Shown one piece after another: positions 8,729 to 16,926 of a DNA stretch of 64,000 bases. The stretch comes from Xiashengella succiniciproducens (GTDB lineage Bacteria; Bacteroidota; Bacteroidia; Bacteroidales; Marinilabiliaceae). Every line of letters starts with the position of its first letter. The stretch's first letter is position 1. Made by a program: the position numbers and the translations under genes. The stretch is from positions 930,001 to 994,000 of the forward strand of contig NZ_CP098400.1 in assembly GCF_023674465.1 (NCBI RefSeq), read 5' to 3'. Under the pieces are notes generated by a model, which saw nothing but the letters and a program-made list of their open reading frames with translations, was not told where the DNA came from and did not search any database.

Positions 8729-9268
8729 ATGATATATTATTTGCGTGCATTGAGCAATGAATCTGATAATTTTGTGTTTGACATAGCCATTGATGGTAGT
8801 GCCAGATTTATTGATTTGCATAATCTTATACAGAATTCACTTCCTTTTGACCGTACCCAGCTGACTTCATTCTTCATAACTGACAGTGAGTGGCAAAAGG
8901 AAAAGGAGATTACCCTGATTGATATGACTGGTGACGGCACACTGGGCATAATGGATGAGGAAGTTCTTGATAACTACCTTAAGGAGCCTCATCAGCGTAT
9001 GCTTTATACTTTTGACACCTTTGCCGAGAGGGTACTATTTATCGAATTAATCAGCGTCGAAGAGGGAGAGATGAAGGAACCTACAGTAATCAGACTGGAA
9101 GGTGAACCTCCTGTTGCAGAGTCTGACTTTGGACTTGATCTAGGGGGAGAGGAAGAAGAGGGATTCGATCTGGAAGAACTAGATGGTCTTGATGATCTTG
9201 ACGGATTTGCTGACGATGATATGTCTGAGGGTTTCGGGGACGATGGTTCTTTTGATGATGATTTTTAA
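8729..9268 (+). CDS. pRiA4b ORF-3-like protein with acidic C-terminal tail
   Basis: The first 130 residues of this 179-residue protein look like the plasmid pRiA4b ORF-3-like domain (PF07929), a small fold of unknown biochemical function that is common in Bacteroidota. The last 45 residues are extremely acidic, with runs such as GGEEEEGFDLEELDGLDD, and end in DDDF, suggesting a disordered tail that may bind a basic partner. It lies 17 bp upstream of miaA on the same strand, so the two are probably co-transcribed. That link hints at a tRNA- or translation-related role but does not prove it. Confidence 0.7.
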   Translation: MIYYLRALSNESDNFVFDIAIDGSARFIDLHNLIQNSLPFDRTQLTSFFITDSEWQKEKEITLIDMTGDGTLGIMDEEVLDNYLKEPHQRMLYTFDTFAERVLFIELISVEEGEMKEPTVIRLEGEPPVAESDFGLDLGGEEEEGFDLEELDGLDDLDGFADDDMSEGFGDDGSFDDDF

Positions 9269-9285
9269 CCCTGAATAAGCAGACT

Positions 9286-10191
9286 ATGGCCCGGACAATG
9301 GTCGTAATTGGCGGACCAACTGGTATAGGAAAGACAAGAACAGGGATAGAACTGGCTACAGTATTTAACTCTGTAATAATTTCAGCAGATTCGAGGCAGA
9401 TATACAGGGAACTGCCAATTGGTACTTCGGCTCCGACTGCTGAGGAGTTGGCGCAGGTAAAGCACTACCTTGTTGGAACTCGTTCCATCTTTGACTATTA
9501 CAGTGCCTATGAATTTGAGCAGGATGCCCTGCGTCTGAGTGAGGAACTCTTCGCACAGCACGAGGTCCTGTTTATGGTCGGGGGCTCAATGATGTACCTC
9601 GATTCATTTTGTTATGGGATTGATGAGTTGCCTACCGTTGACCCCGGTCTGAGAGATGAGCTTATGAAGCATTACAAGGAGGAGGGGATAGAAGCCATAA
9701 GGCTTCAGCTTAAGTCTCTGGATCCTGAATACTATGCTCAGGCCGACCTGAAAAACCACAAGCGACTTATCCATGCGTTGGAAATTTGCCTGATGACGGG
9801 TATGCCATACTCTTCACTTCGTACTGGAATGAGAAGAGAAAGGCCATTCCAAATAATCAGGATAGGTCTGGAGATGGACAGGGATGAGCTGTATGAAAGG
9901 ATAAACCGCAGGGTTGGAGATATGATGAGCCGCGGCCTCCTCGAGGAGGCGCGGGCCCTTATAGCACACAGGCATCTTAATTCACTTAATACAGTAGGGT
10001 ATAAGGAACTCTTCGAATATTTTGACGGAGAATACAGCCTTGAGAAGGCAGTGGAACTAATTCAACGTAACACACGCCGCTATGCCCGGAAACAGATGAG
10101 CTGGTTTCGTCGTGACAAGGATATACGCTGGTTCCATCCTTCTGATATTGAGGGTATGACCGTATTTATTCGTGAATGTATTCAAAGTTGA
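9286..10191 (+). CDS. miaA: tRNA dimethylallyltransferase
   Basis: MiaA transfers a dimethylallyl group to N6 of A37 in tRNAs that read codons beginning with U; tRNA-Tyr is one substrate and is encoded 2 kb downstream. The 301-residue protein has the P-loop GGPTGIGKT at its N-terminus, SADSRQIY and GTSAPT for tRNA/DMAPP binding, GGSMMYLDSF, and the C-terminal NTRRYARKQMSWFRRD motif. Length is normal. It is paired with the acidic pRiA4b-type gene upstream and converges on the glycosyltransferase gene with 5 bp between stops. Confidence 0.96.
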   Translation: MARTMVVIGGPTGIGKTRTGIELATVFNSVIISADSRQIYRELPIGTSAPTAEELAQVKHYLVGTRSIFDYYSAYEFEQDALRLSEELFAQHEVLFMVGGSMMYLDSFCYGIDELPTVDPGLRDELMKHYKEEGIEAIRLQLKSLDPEYYAQADLKNHKRLIHALEICLMTGMPYSSLRTGMRRERPFQIIRIGLEMDRDELYERINRRVGDMMSRGLLEEARALIAHRHLNSLNTVGYKELFEYFDGEYSLEKAVELIQRNTRRYARKQMSWFRRDKDIRWFHPSDIEGMTVFIRECIQS

Positions 10192-10196
10192 TCCAC

Positions 10197-11165
10197 TCAA
10201 AGTATTTCTCTGATCTGGTAGTTGTTCCTGTCAGGACGTGTCCTTCCCACCAGTTCTGCAATAAATCCGGCCATAAAGAGCTGGGTACCCAGTATCATAC
10301 ATGTTAAACTTATGTAGAAATAGGGGCTGTTGGTAACCAGTGGAGCTTCGATACCCTGGTAAACAAACCAGAGTTTTCTGAGCCCCAGCCAAAGCGCTGC
10401 AAGGAAACCGGCAATAAAAGTCAGGGTGCCCAGTGATCCGAAAAGGTGCATCGGACGGTTACCAAACCTTGAGATAAACATTATAGACATCAGGTCGAGG
10501 AAGCCACGAACAAAGCGTTCGAGACCGAACTTGGTAACACCATACTTTCTCTCCCTGTGGTGAACGATTTTCTCGCCAATCTTATTAAAGCCGGCACGCT
10601 TTGCAAGGATTGGTATGTACCTGTGCATTTCACCATACACCTCGATGCTTTTGACAACCTCATTTTTGTAAGCCTTCAATCCGCAGTTGAAGTCATGCAG
10701 TCTGATTCCCGACACCTTCCTTGCAGTGTAATTAAAGATACGGCTGGGTATGGTCTTACCTGGCGGGTCAAAGCGTTTCTTCTTCCAACCACTTACCATG
10801 TCATAGCCCTCTTCCCGGATCATTCGCATTAGTTCTGGGATCTCATCAGGACTATCCTGGAGGTCGGCATCCATTGTTACAACAACATCCCCGACTGCCT
10901 GGAGGAAGCCGCAGTGCAATGCGGCTGACTTGCCGTAATTTCTGCGGAAGCGTATCCCTTTAACACATGGATTGCTTTCCGAAAGGCGTCTTACCACATT
11001 CCATGAATCGTCATTGCTGCCGTCATCAACCATGATAATCTCATAGCTGATTTGAAGTTCATTCGCTACTTTGACAATCCATGCGGTAAGTTCACCCAGC
11101 GACTCTTCCTCGTTGTACAGAGGTACTACAACCGACAGGTCTATTTTATCAGTCTTACTCAACAT
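10197..11165 (-). CDS. GT2-family membrane glycosyltransferase, DPM1/ArnC-like
   Basis: The N-terminal 230 residues form a GT-A glycosyltransferase: VVPLYNEEESL at the start, DDGSNDDSW for nucleotide binding, and the metal-binding MDADLQDSPDEIP. Two hydrophobic helices close the protein (around residues 235-260 and 275-300), the usual layout of enzymes that glycosylate polyprenyl phosphate. The likely product is a polyprenyl-phosphate sugar used for envelope glycans or lipid A modification; the sugar cannot be read from sequence. Its start overlaps the upstream DUF4199 gene by 11 bp, so the two form a translationally coupled pair. Confidence 0.88.
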   Translation of the reverse strand: MLSKTDKIDLSVVVPLYNEEESLGELTAWIVKVANELQISYEIIMVDDGSNDDSWNVVRRLSESNPCVKGIRFRRNYGKSAALHCGFLQAVGDVVVTMDADLQDSPDEIPELMRMIREEGYDMVSGWKKKRFDPPGKTIPSRIFNYTARKVSGIRLHDFNCGLKAYKNEVVKSIEVYGEMHRYIPILAKRAGFNKIGEKIVHHRERKYGVTKFGLERFVRGFLDLMSIMFISRFGNRPMHLFGSLGTLTFIAGFLAALWLGLRKLWFVYQGIEAPLVTNSPYFYISLTCMILGTQLFMAGFIAELVGRTRPDRNNYQIREIL

Positions 11166-11694
11166 TCCTCATTACTTCTTGGAAAGGATCACCTTTACGT
11201 TTAACAAAGGCTGCAACAACAAGTGAAATAAGTGTACCATTAAAGAGGCCGCTAAGCATATTTGAAAACAGCATCAGCCATGGGTTGGTAGTCATTTCAA
11301 AAGAAGGTCGCATCTGTTCTACCTGAGACTCAGGCAGTCCCATTGCTAGGGCAGCCTCTTCGGCAACAGCTATCATTGCTTCCCTGAAGTCAGGATCTAT
11401 ATAGCTCATCAATATAAAATAGAAAAGACCAACAAAGATACCTGACAAAGCTGAGATTTTGAGGCCAAACACCAGTCCCTGCCCATAAGTAAGAAAGCCT
11501 TCGTTGCATTTGTCCCTGAAGCCTTTCATAGTAAGGTAGATTACTGCAATATAGATAAGCCAGCTAAGTGATGTCAGTGGAGATTCAAGCAGCTGGCCAG
11601 TCATGTACATAATAGTAAGAAAAGCAACCAGGGCAAATCCCAGTTTGGCACCACTTGAAAGAACGTAATAGGTTTTGTCGGTAGATCTATCCAT
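11155..11694 (-). CDS. DUF4199 membrane protein
   Basis: This 179-residue protein matches the Bacteroidota DUF4199 family: four predicted membrane segments (about residues 12-32, 40-57, 75-95 and 140-165) with a soluble, acidic loop between the third and fourth. No catalytic motif is visible. DUF4199 genes commonly precede a GT2 polyprenyl-phosphate glycosyltransferase in this phylum, as here with an 11-bp overlap, which suggests a shared role in making or flipping a lipid-linked sugar. Its function is not established. Confidence 0.82.
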   Translation of the reverse strand: MDRSTDKTYYVLSSGAKLGFALVAFLTIMYMTGQLLESPLTSLSWLIYIAVIYLTMKGFRDKCNEGFLTYGQGLVFGLKISALSGIFVGLFYFILMSYIDPDFREAMIAVAEEAALAMGLPESQVEQMRPSFEMTTNPWLMLFSNMLSGLFNGTLISLVVAAFVKRKGDPFQEVMRNVE

Positions 11695-11735
11695 AGGAGT
11701 ATTATATAAGTTATATTGCTAACTGTGCTGAGAAT

Positions 11736-11743
11736 CAAAAATA
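11736..11743 (-). promoter_or_regulatory. candidate -7 element for the DUF4199-glycosyltransferase pair
   Basis: On the minus strand this reads TATTTTTG, matching TAnnTTTG. It would start transcription about 35 nt before the DUF4199 ATG. No clear -33 element is seen. Confidence 0.35.
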
Positions 11744-11898
11744 CGAAATTTTATATTAGCATAAGTCACCAAGAGGGCTATTTGGATAAACACAGCAAGT
11801 GTGGGGGAGTAATTAAAAAAAGTGCTCCGATAAGTGTTTGATACCTTGGTAAATCCGCTGTAGTAGCGGAAAAACAGAAAAAATTTCTTCAAAAGTGC

Positions 11899-11928
11899 TT
11901 GTCATAACAGAAGAAATTTCTACTTTTG
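11899..11928 (+). promoter_or_regulatory. Bacteroidota-type promoter of the SRP RNA gene
   Basis: A -33 TTG at 11899-11901 is followed after exactly 19 bp by the -7 element TACTTTTG (11921-11928). The inferred start is about 5 bp later, where the SRP RNA begins. This is the best promoter in the window. Confidence 0.75.
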
Positions 11929-11933
11929 TCGCC

Positions 11934-12030
11934 GGGTAAGTCCTGTACGACCAGCTCCTGCTGAACTCCTCCAGGGCCTGACGGCAGCAAAGGTAGGCGG
12001 TCGAAGCGGTGCGATGCAGTAAGCTTACCC
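11934..12030 (+). ncRNA. ffs: signal recognition particle RNA, small bacterial type
   Basis: The ends pair (GGGTAAG with CTTACCC), giving a 97-nt RNA. The core holds the conserved SRP domain IV: CCAGG on one side, a GCC/GGC stem capped by UGAC, then AGCA and AAGG on the other side, which together form the Ffh-binding internal loops. The cap is a URRC-type tetraloop in place of the commoner GGAA. A well-formed promoter lies directly upstream, and a tRNA gene starts 5 bp downstream, so the SRP RNA and tRNA-Thr are probably processed from one transcript. Confidence 0.88.
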
Positions 12031-12034
12031 ACTT

Positions 12035-12108
12035 GCCGGTGTAGCTCAGTTGGCCAGAGCAGCTGATTTGTAATCAGCTGGTCGGGGGTTCGAATCCCTC
12101 CACCGGCT
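12035..12108 (+). tRNA. tRNA-Thr (anticodon UGU)
   Basis: A 74-nt cloverleaf with acceptor stem GCCGGTG/CACCGGC, D arm, anticodon stem GCTGA/TCAGC with loop TTTGTAA (anticodon at 12069-12071), and T arm GGGGGTTCGAATCCCTC. The CCA end is not encoded. Confidence 0.97.
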
Positions 12109-12122
12109 CTCAATAAAAAAAG

Positions 12123-12146
12123 ATCCCTTCGTGGGATATTTTTTTT
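12123..12146 (+). terminator. intrinsic terminator between the two tRNA genes
   Basis: ATCCC/GGGAT stem with a five-base loop (TTCGT), followed by a run of T. It ends the SRP RNA/tRNA-Thr transcript before tRNA-Tyr. Confidence 0.7.
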
Positions 12147-12162
12147 GCTTTTTAAAACCTTA

Positions 12163-12245
12163 GGGGGGATACCAAAGTGGCCAACTGGGGCAGACTGTAA
12201 ATCTGTTGTCTTACGACTTCGGAGGTTCGAATCCTCCTCCCCCCA
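12163..12245 (+). tRNA. tRNA-Tyr (anticodon GUA)
   Basis: An 83-nt class II tRNA with acceptor stem GGGGGGA/TCCCCCC, discriminator A, anticodon loop CTGTAAA (anticodon GTA at 12197-12199), a long variable arm, and T arm GGAGGTTCGAATCCTCC. CCA is not encoded. No separate promoter was recognised between the terminator and this gene. Confidence 0.97.
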
Positions 12246-12269
12246 CAACTCAGCTTAAAACTTCGTGTT

Positions 12270-12884
12270 ATGCTGATCAAAATCCATCCAGACAATCCCA
12301 ATCCCCGTGAGATCAAAAAAGTGGTCGATATTCTGAAAGATGGAGGATTGGTGATCTACCCCACAGATACTATCTATGGATTGGGTTGCGATATTAATAA
12401 TCAAAAAGCGGTAGAGAGAGTTTGCAGAATCAAGGGTTTAGATCTTAAGCGTGATCACCTTTCATTTATTTGCCGCGATCTGAGTCATCTTTCTCTTTAT
12501 ACTAAGGCACTCAGCAATGATGTATTCAAAACCCTGAAGCGAAACCTTCCGGGGCCGTTTACTTTTATTTTGCCGGCCAATAACAGTGTTCCCCGCCTTT
12601 TTAAAAACAATAAGAAAACAATAGGTCTGCGTATTCCAAATAATGCGATAATTCTTGAGATAGTTAGAGAATTGGGCAATCCGGTGCTAAGCACTTCTAT
12701 TAAGGACGAAGATGAGGTGATTGAGTATACTACGGATCCCGAACTGATTCACGAGAAATACGGCAACCTTGTTGATGCAGTTATTGATGGAGGCTTTGGA
12801 GGCAATATACCGTCCACGATAATTGACTGTACCGAACATCCGATGGCCATTATCAGGGAAGGGGCAGGAATTCCTGAACTGTAA
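12270..12884 (+). CDS. YciO/TsaC-type Sua5-YrdC family protein (threonylcarbamoyl-AMP synthase family)
   Basis: This 204-residue protein has the YrdC/Sua5 fold: PTDTIYGLGCD near the start, the KRDHLSFICRD segment, LPGPFTFIL, and LSTSI followed by PSTIIDCT and IIREG at the end. The family makes threonylcarbamoyl-AMP for the t6A37 modification of tRNAs reading ANN codons. The details (IHPDNP start, DHLSFICRDLS) resemble YciO more than TsaC, and YciO proteins are weak or unproven in t6A synthesis, so the exact role is open. It follows tRNA-Thr, a t6A substrate, and tRNA-Tyr directly on the same strand. Confidence 0.82.
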   Translation: MLIKIHPDNPNPREIKKVVDILKDGGLVIYPTDTIYGLGCDINNQKAVERVCRIKGLDLKRDHLSFICRDLSHLSLYTKALSNDVFKTLKRNLPGPFTFILPANNSVPRLFKNNKKTIGLRIPNNAIILEIVRELGNPVLSTSIKDEDEVIEYTTDPELIHEKYGNLVDAVIDGGFGGNIPSTIIDCTEHPMAIIREGAGIPEL

Positions 12885-12995
12885 GAGGTTTTGGTTGAGT
12901 CCGTGAAATTGACCCGAATCGTGAGGTACTTCACTTATTCGCATTTATGACAAATCGCAAAGTGCTAGATATGGAATCATCTATGTGTTCTACTA

Positions 12996-14333
12996 CTAGA
13001 GGAATAGCTTCTCGAGTTTTTTAATACCAACGGGTAAGGTAAGCACTATCACCCGGTCACCTGCCTGAATCTGAGTGTCCCCGTTTGGAATTATTGTATC
13101 CCCGTTTCTTATCACACCACCAATATTGATTTCCTTAGGTAGGTTCATATCTCTTAGGGGCGACTTTGTGATTTTGGCACCCTGGTGTGCTATCATCTCA
13201 AGTACATCTGCATCTGATGCAGTGAGGCACTTAGAGTATGATACATTAGCCTTGAACGTGTGGCGGTATATATAACTTGCTGCAAGTAGTTTTTTGTTTA
13301 TAATGGTTCCAATACCCATATTCTCTGCCAGGTTGATGTAGTCCATATTTTCTACCTCTGCAATTGTCTTTTTCACTCCCATCTTCTTGGCAAGCTGGCA
13401 AGCCATAATATTGATTTCGGAAACATCGGTGACAGCAATAAAAGCATCGGTCTTTGAGATACCTTCTTCCTTCAGCAGACTCAGGTTACGGCCATCACCA
13501 TGAATTACCATTGTGTTTTCTAGTTCGTCTGCCAGAAATATACTTTTGGATCTGCTTACTTCTAACAGCTTGAGGTGGTAGTCATTTTCAAGCACCTTGG
13601 CCACCTTAAGACCGATACGACTGCCTCCCAACATCATTACGTTTTTAACCTCGTATTGGAATTTACCTGCATCGCTCAACAGTCGGGTGGTACCGGCCTT
13701 AGTTGTAACCACGTATATCAGGTCTTCATGTTTATACATCTCGTCACCGTGAGCAATAATTGTCCTGCCGTCTCTGTTGATTGCAAGCGTATAGTACAGG
13801 TTTGGATGCAAAGAGTTGACCTCTGCCACACTCTTGCCTACCATTGGAGCATTACTCCTTATTTTTATAGCATAGAGCAGAAGCTTACTGTTGTTAAACT
13901 CAAAAATCTGCCTTGTTCCAACCTGCTTTAGTGACGTAACAATCTCCCTTGCTGCAAGGTGTTCGGGATAGACCATCTCATCTATACCAAGCTGCCTGAA
14001 ATACTCCTTGTTTTCCGGGAGTAGGTATTCTTTGTTGTTTATCCGTGCTATGGTCTTCTGGGCACCCATTTTTTTTGCAAGTATTGCAGATACCAGGCTT
14101 ACTTCCTCATATGGGGGAACTGCAATAAAAAGGTCACAGTTGTGGGCCTGTGCAGATCTGAGGTCATCAATCGAAGTTACTGAGCCCGGTACAGTCAACA
14201 GGTCGTACATGGAAGCGACATTGCGGAGCTTTTCTTCATCGCTGTCAATCAGTATCACATCATGATCATCTCCGCAAAAGAGTTTTGCCAGGTGGGTACC
14301 AACCTCACCAGCTCCGGCTATTACTATTTTCAT
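12996..14333 (-). CDS. trkA: Trk potassium-uptake regulatory subunit TrkA
   Basis: This 445-residue cytoplasmic protein gates a Trk/Ktr potassium channel by binding NAD(H). It has the classic duplicated layout: RCK/TrkA-N (IAGAGEVGTHLAK at residue 4), TrkA-C, a second TrkA-N (MMLGGSRIGLKVAK) and a second TrkA-C. Length matches TrkA. The usual membrane partner TrkH is not adjacent. A candidate -7 element lies upstream at 14368-14375. Confidence 0.93.
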   Translation of the reverse strand: MKIVIAGAGEVGTHLAKLFCGDDHDVILIDSDEEKLRNVASMYDLLTVPGSVTSIDDLRSAQAHNCDLFIAVPPYEEVSLVSAILAKKMGAQKTIARINNKEYLLPENKEYFRQLGIDEMVYPEHLAAREIVTSLKQVGTRQIFEFNNSKLLLYAIKIRSNAPMVGKSVAEVNSLHPNLYYTLAINRDGRTIIAHGDEMYKHEDLIYVVTTKAGTTRLLSDAGKFQYEVKNVMMLGGSRIGLKVAKVLENDYHLKLLEVSRSKSIFLADELENTMVIHGDGRNLSLLKEEGISKTDAFIAVTDVSEINIMACQLAKKMGVKKTIAEVENMDYINLAENMGIGTIINKKLLAASYIYRHTFKANVSYSKCLTASDADVLEMIAHQGAKITKSPLRDMNLPKEINIGGVIRNGDTIIPNGDTQIQAGDRVIVLTLPVGIKKLEKLFL

Positions 14334-14367
14334 AATCCCTAAATGAAAAGCCTTTTAAAAACGGGCT

Positions 14368-14375
14368 CAAAAATA
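14368..14375 (-). promoter_or_regulatory. candidate -7 element for trkA
   Basis: On the minus strand it reads TATTTTTG (TAnnTTTG), giving a leader of about 28 nt. No -33 match is visible. Confidence 0.35.
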
Positions 14376-14479
14376 ACATAATAATAAGCAAAATAATCAT
14401 GAGTTATGCAGCATTACCCTGCTATTAATATGCGTTAAGATTCTACGTGTAAACTAACAACCGGTTAGTACTTTGGTTT

Positions 14480-16648
14480 TCAGCTACAGTCCTTTAGATA
14501 GGCTCCATTTTCATATGTTACATAAAACCCGATACCTCTAACTTGTGCAGCCTTTTGCCATTTGTCTCTGAAATACCTGGAACAGTTGAACCCAATGACT
14601 ACCTCACTGCATTGAAAATAGTCAATGATCTGTTCAGGATTGCCGATTATTCTACCTGCAATTATTAGTGTTATATCCCTTACCGGGGCCTCTATTGCAG
14701 GATCTGGTGCTGTAAGCTGTGAGGTATCTGAATTGCCCTTTAAAGAATTGGGGTAAGGATATACTATTGGATCCCATGAATAGTAGGGAATAAGTGCCGA
14801 TTTGGGATCAACTGAACCCGTTCCGCTTAATAGCAAAAAACTGTGTTCTCCCACATTGAAAAACCGTATCTCAGATTCTCCTGAGGCCTGTAATACAAGA
14901 TAATCACATTTCCTCGGTCTTATAGCTTTTCGTTTCATGTAAGAGTTCCTTGTATAGGCCAGACTGGCAGAATCGACGTCGTTCGTTCTTATGTTAAACA
15001 CATTGCCATTTGAGGCAATATCTGCGACAAAGCCCCTGCTTGAGCTGTAAACAACCAGTTGGCAACTATCCAGCTTTGTGATGTTTTGTACATCGATTCC
15101 TGCAATCAGGGCGACACACAATCCAAGGAATACAGAGATATTTTTGAACGATGGTGTTGTGACAACCAGGTAGAGACCAAGAATTGCAAGGTAGGACACC
15201 AGCATCAGGGGAAATGATAGCCACAGGTTCTCAATGTAGTTTCCGGGCAATTGTTCAACTGCACCGGTAGAGTCAACCATAAAGATCAGCAGGTCGTTGG
15301 CAAAACCTGCAAAAATCCTGGCAACAAAAGGCAGAGGGGAGAAGAGTAGCACAGCTATGGTAGCTAGCATAATCGGGGTACATAGAGGTACTATAGTAAG
15401 ATTAGATATCACAAACCAGGTTGGAAATGCAGAAAACAGATAAACGGAGATTGGCAGAGTTGTAAGCTGGGCAGAGACTGAAACTGCAACTAGTGACCAC
15501 AGTTGTCTCCACATAATAAAGCGAAATGAAAACAGATTGTTGATGGGTTTGTAAAAGGCAGCTATTCCTACAACTGCGGCATGACTCAGGATAAAGCCGA
15601 CATTAAAAAGGGTCAGAGGATTTATCACAAGCAGGGCAGATGCCGAGAGGCAGATTAGGTTGTATATATTGGATGACCTGTTAGACAACTTTCCTGCACT
15701 GACAACAGAAAACATAAAGGCAGCCCGGGACACGGAAGGAGAGAAGCCTGTAATAAAAGAGTAGCCCAACAGTGCAGAGCTTGAAATCAGCCATCTGATG
15801 GAACTTGATCTTCTGAAGAAAGGTATTAGCATGAAATTAATAAAGAGCTGAATAATGCCTACGTGCAAGCCAGATACAGCAAGGATATGAACTACGCCGG
15901 TTTTAACAAAACGATCGTTAAGGTCACGGTCAATACCCGAACGGTCACCAAAGAGCATGGCCTGCGCTATTGCTGCTGCCTGATCAGATAGTCCATATCT
16001 GAAGAGCGTTCTGAGACTCCAGGCCCTGACCTGAGCGGGGATAGTTCTCAGGCTTGTCTTTGCCTTAAGGGCAAGGATGATATCAGATGATGGCAGATAT
16101 GCAATACCTGCAACCCCTTTGTTTCTAAGATGTCTGCCATAGTCGAAAGCATAAGGATTGGCTGGTTTGGGAAGAGGCCTGATAGCACCCGTGAAGCTGA
16201 TTATATCACCTTCATGCAAAGTGTCGCCTGGCAGACCTGAGACTATCAGCATCAGCAGGTCGCGTGATTTAAGTACCAGACTGTCACTTGTATTTAGAGG
16301 CTTAACAAGCATTCTGATCCGGTCATTATTCCGGTATTCGAGAGTCATGATCCTTGCAGATACTGTTGCAGTTGTACTTTCCTCCAATACTGCAGGCATC
16401 CTAAGGGATGTCAGCAACCATCCTGTAAGGAAAATTGCAATGGAACTGAACAAACCGGGAATCCACCGCCTTTTATAGTCTGAATCGGACTTGCGTAGAT
16501 ACAGGGTGATAAAGGTGGCTGTACTAACAAGGAGTAAAACCAGCAAAACAGAGTCAGGAATAAGAGCCGGTGCGTAATTGTATACAGAGATGCCTGCTGC
16601 CAGGCATATTAGAACTCTCAGAAAGGGTAATTTTCGAAAGATGTTCAT
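14480..16648 (-). CDS. comEC: ComEC/Rec2-family competence membrane channel
   Basis: This 722-residue protein is mostly hydrophobic, with about ten membrane segments. The N-terminal part resembles DUF4131 and the middle holds the Competence domain with HILAVSGLHVGI. ComEC forms the inner-membrane channel for single-stranded DNA during natural transformation. The usual C-terminal metallo-beta-lactamase-type nuclease domain is not recognisable: the last 200 residues lack an HxHxDH motif. This is a shorter Bacteroidota form. No comEA-like gene is adjacent. The start at 16648 gives a normal N-terminus (MNIFRKLPFLRVLICLAAG). Confidence 0.85.
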   Translation of the reverse strand: MNIFRKLPFLRVLICLAAGISVYNYAPALIPDSVLLVLLLVSTATFITLYLRKSDSDYKRRWIPGLFSSIAIFLTGWLLTSLRMPAVLEESTTATVSARIMTLEYRNNDRIRMLVKPLNTSDSLVLKSRDLLMLIVSGLPGDTLHEGDIISFTGAIRPLPKPANPYAFDYGRHLRNKGVAGIAYLPSSDIILALKAKTSLRTIPAQVRAWSLRTLFRYGLSDQAAAIAQAMLFGDRSGIDRDLNDRFVKTGVVHILAVSGLHVGIIQLFINFMLIPFFRRSSSIRWLISSSALLGYSFITGFSPSVSRAAFMFSVVSAGKLSNRSSNIYNLICLSASALLVINPLTLFNVGFILSHAAVVGIAAFYKPINNLFSFRFIMWRQLWSLVAVSVSAQLTTLPISVYLFSAFPTWFVISNLTIVPLCTPIMLATIAVLLFSPLPFVARIFAGFANDLLIFMVDSTGAVEQLPGNYIENLWLSFPLMLVSYLAILGLYLVVTTPSFKNISVFLGLCVALIAGIDVQNITKLDSCQLVVYSSSRGFVADIASNGNVFNIRTNDVDSASLAYTRNSYMKRKAIRPRKCDYLVLQASGESEIRFFNVGEHSFLLLSGTGSVDPKSALIPYYSWDPIVYPYPNSLKGNSDTSQLTAPDPAIEAPVRDITLIIAGRIIGNPEQIIDYFQCSEVVIGFNCSRYFRDKWQKAAQVRGIGFYVTYENGAYLKDCS

Positions 16649-16926
16649 TTAGAAAAATAGCTTGGAATTTAGGGTTGTTTTGAAAATAAATATATTTTAT
16701 GAAAAGTTCAAGAGCTATAATTTGACCAATGCTGAAAAAGAGGTGATAAAACATGGAGTAAAAACTATGTTATATAGCATGGTATTAATTAAATTGCACA
16801 TTATTTTCTGCAGGTCTGTTTATATCGCCTTTCAGCCTGCATCATTATGGCCGTCATTTTGTAAATTAACTATGTGGCATACTACCAGTTGATTGACGGA
16901 ATTAGAACTTAAAAAATTGCAAAGCG

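Noticed and set aside
11889-12248. 119-residue minus-strand ORF (contains GGIRTPDQLITNQLLWPTE)
   Set aside because: It is antisense to the SRP RNA and both tRNA genes. This peptide is a familiar spurious translation of tRNA sequence.
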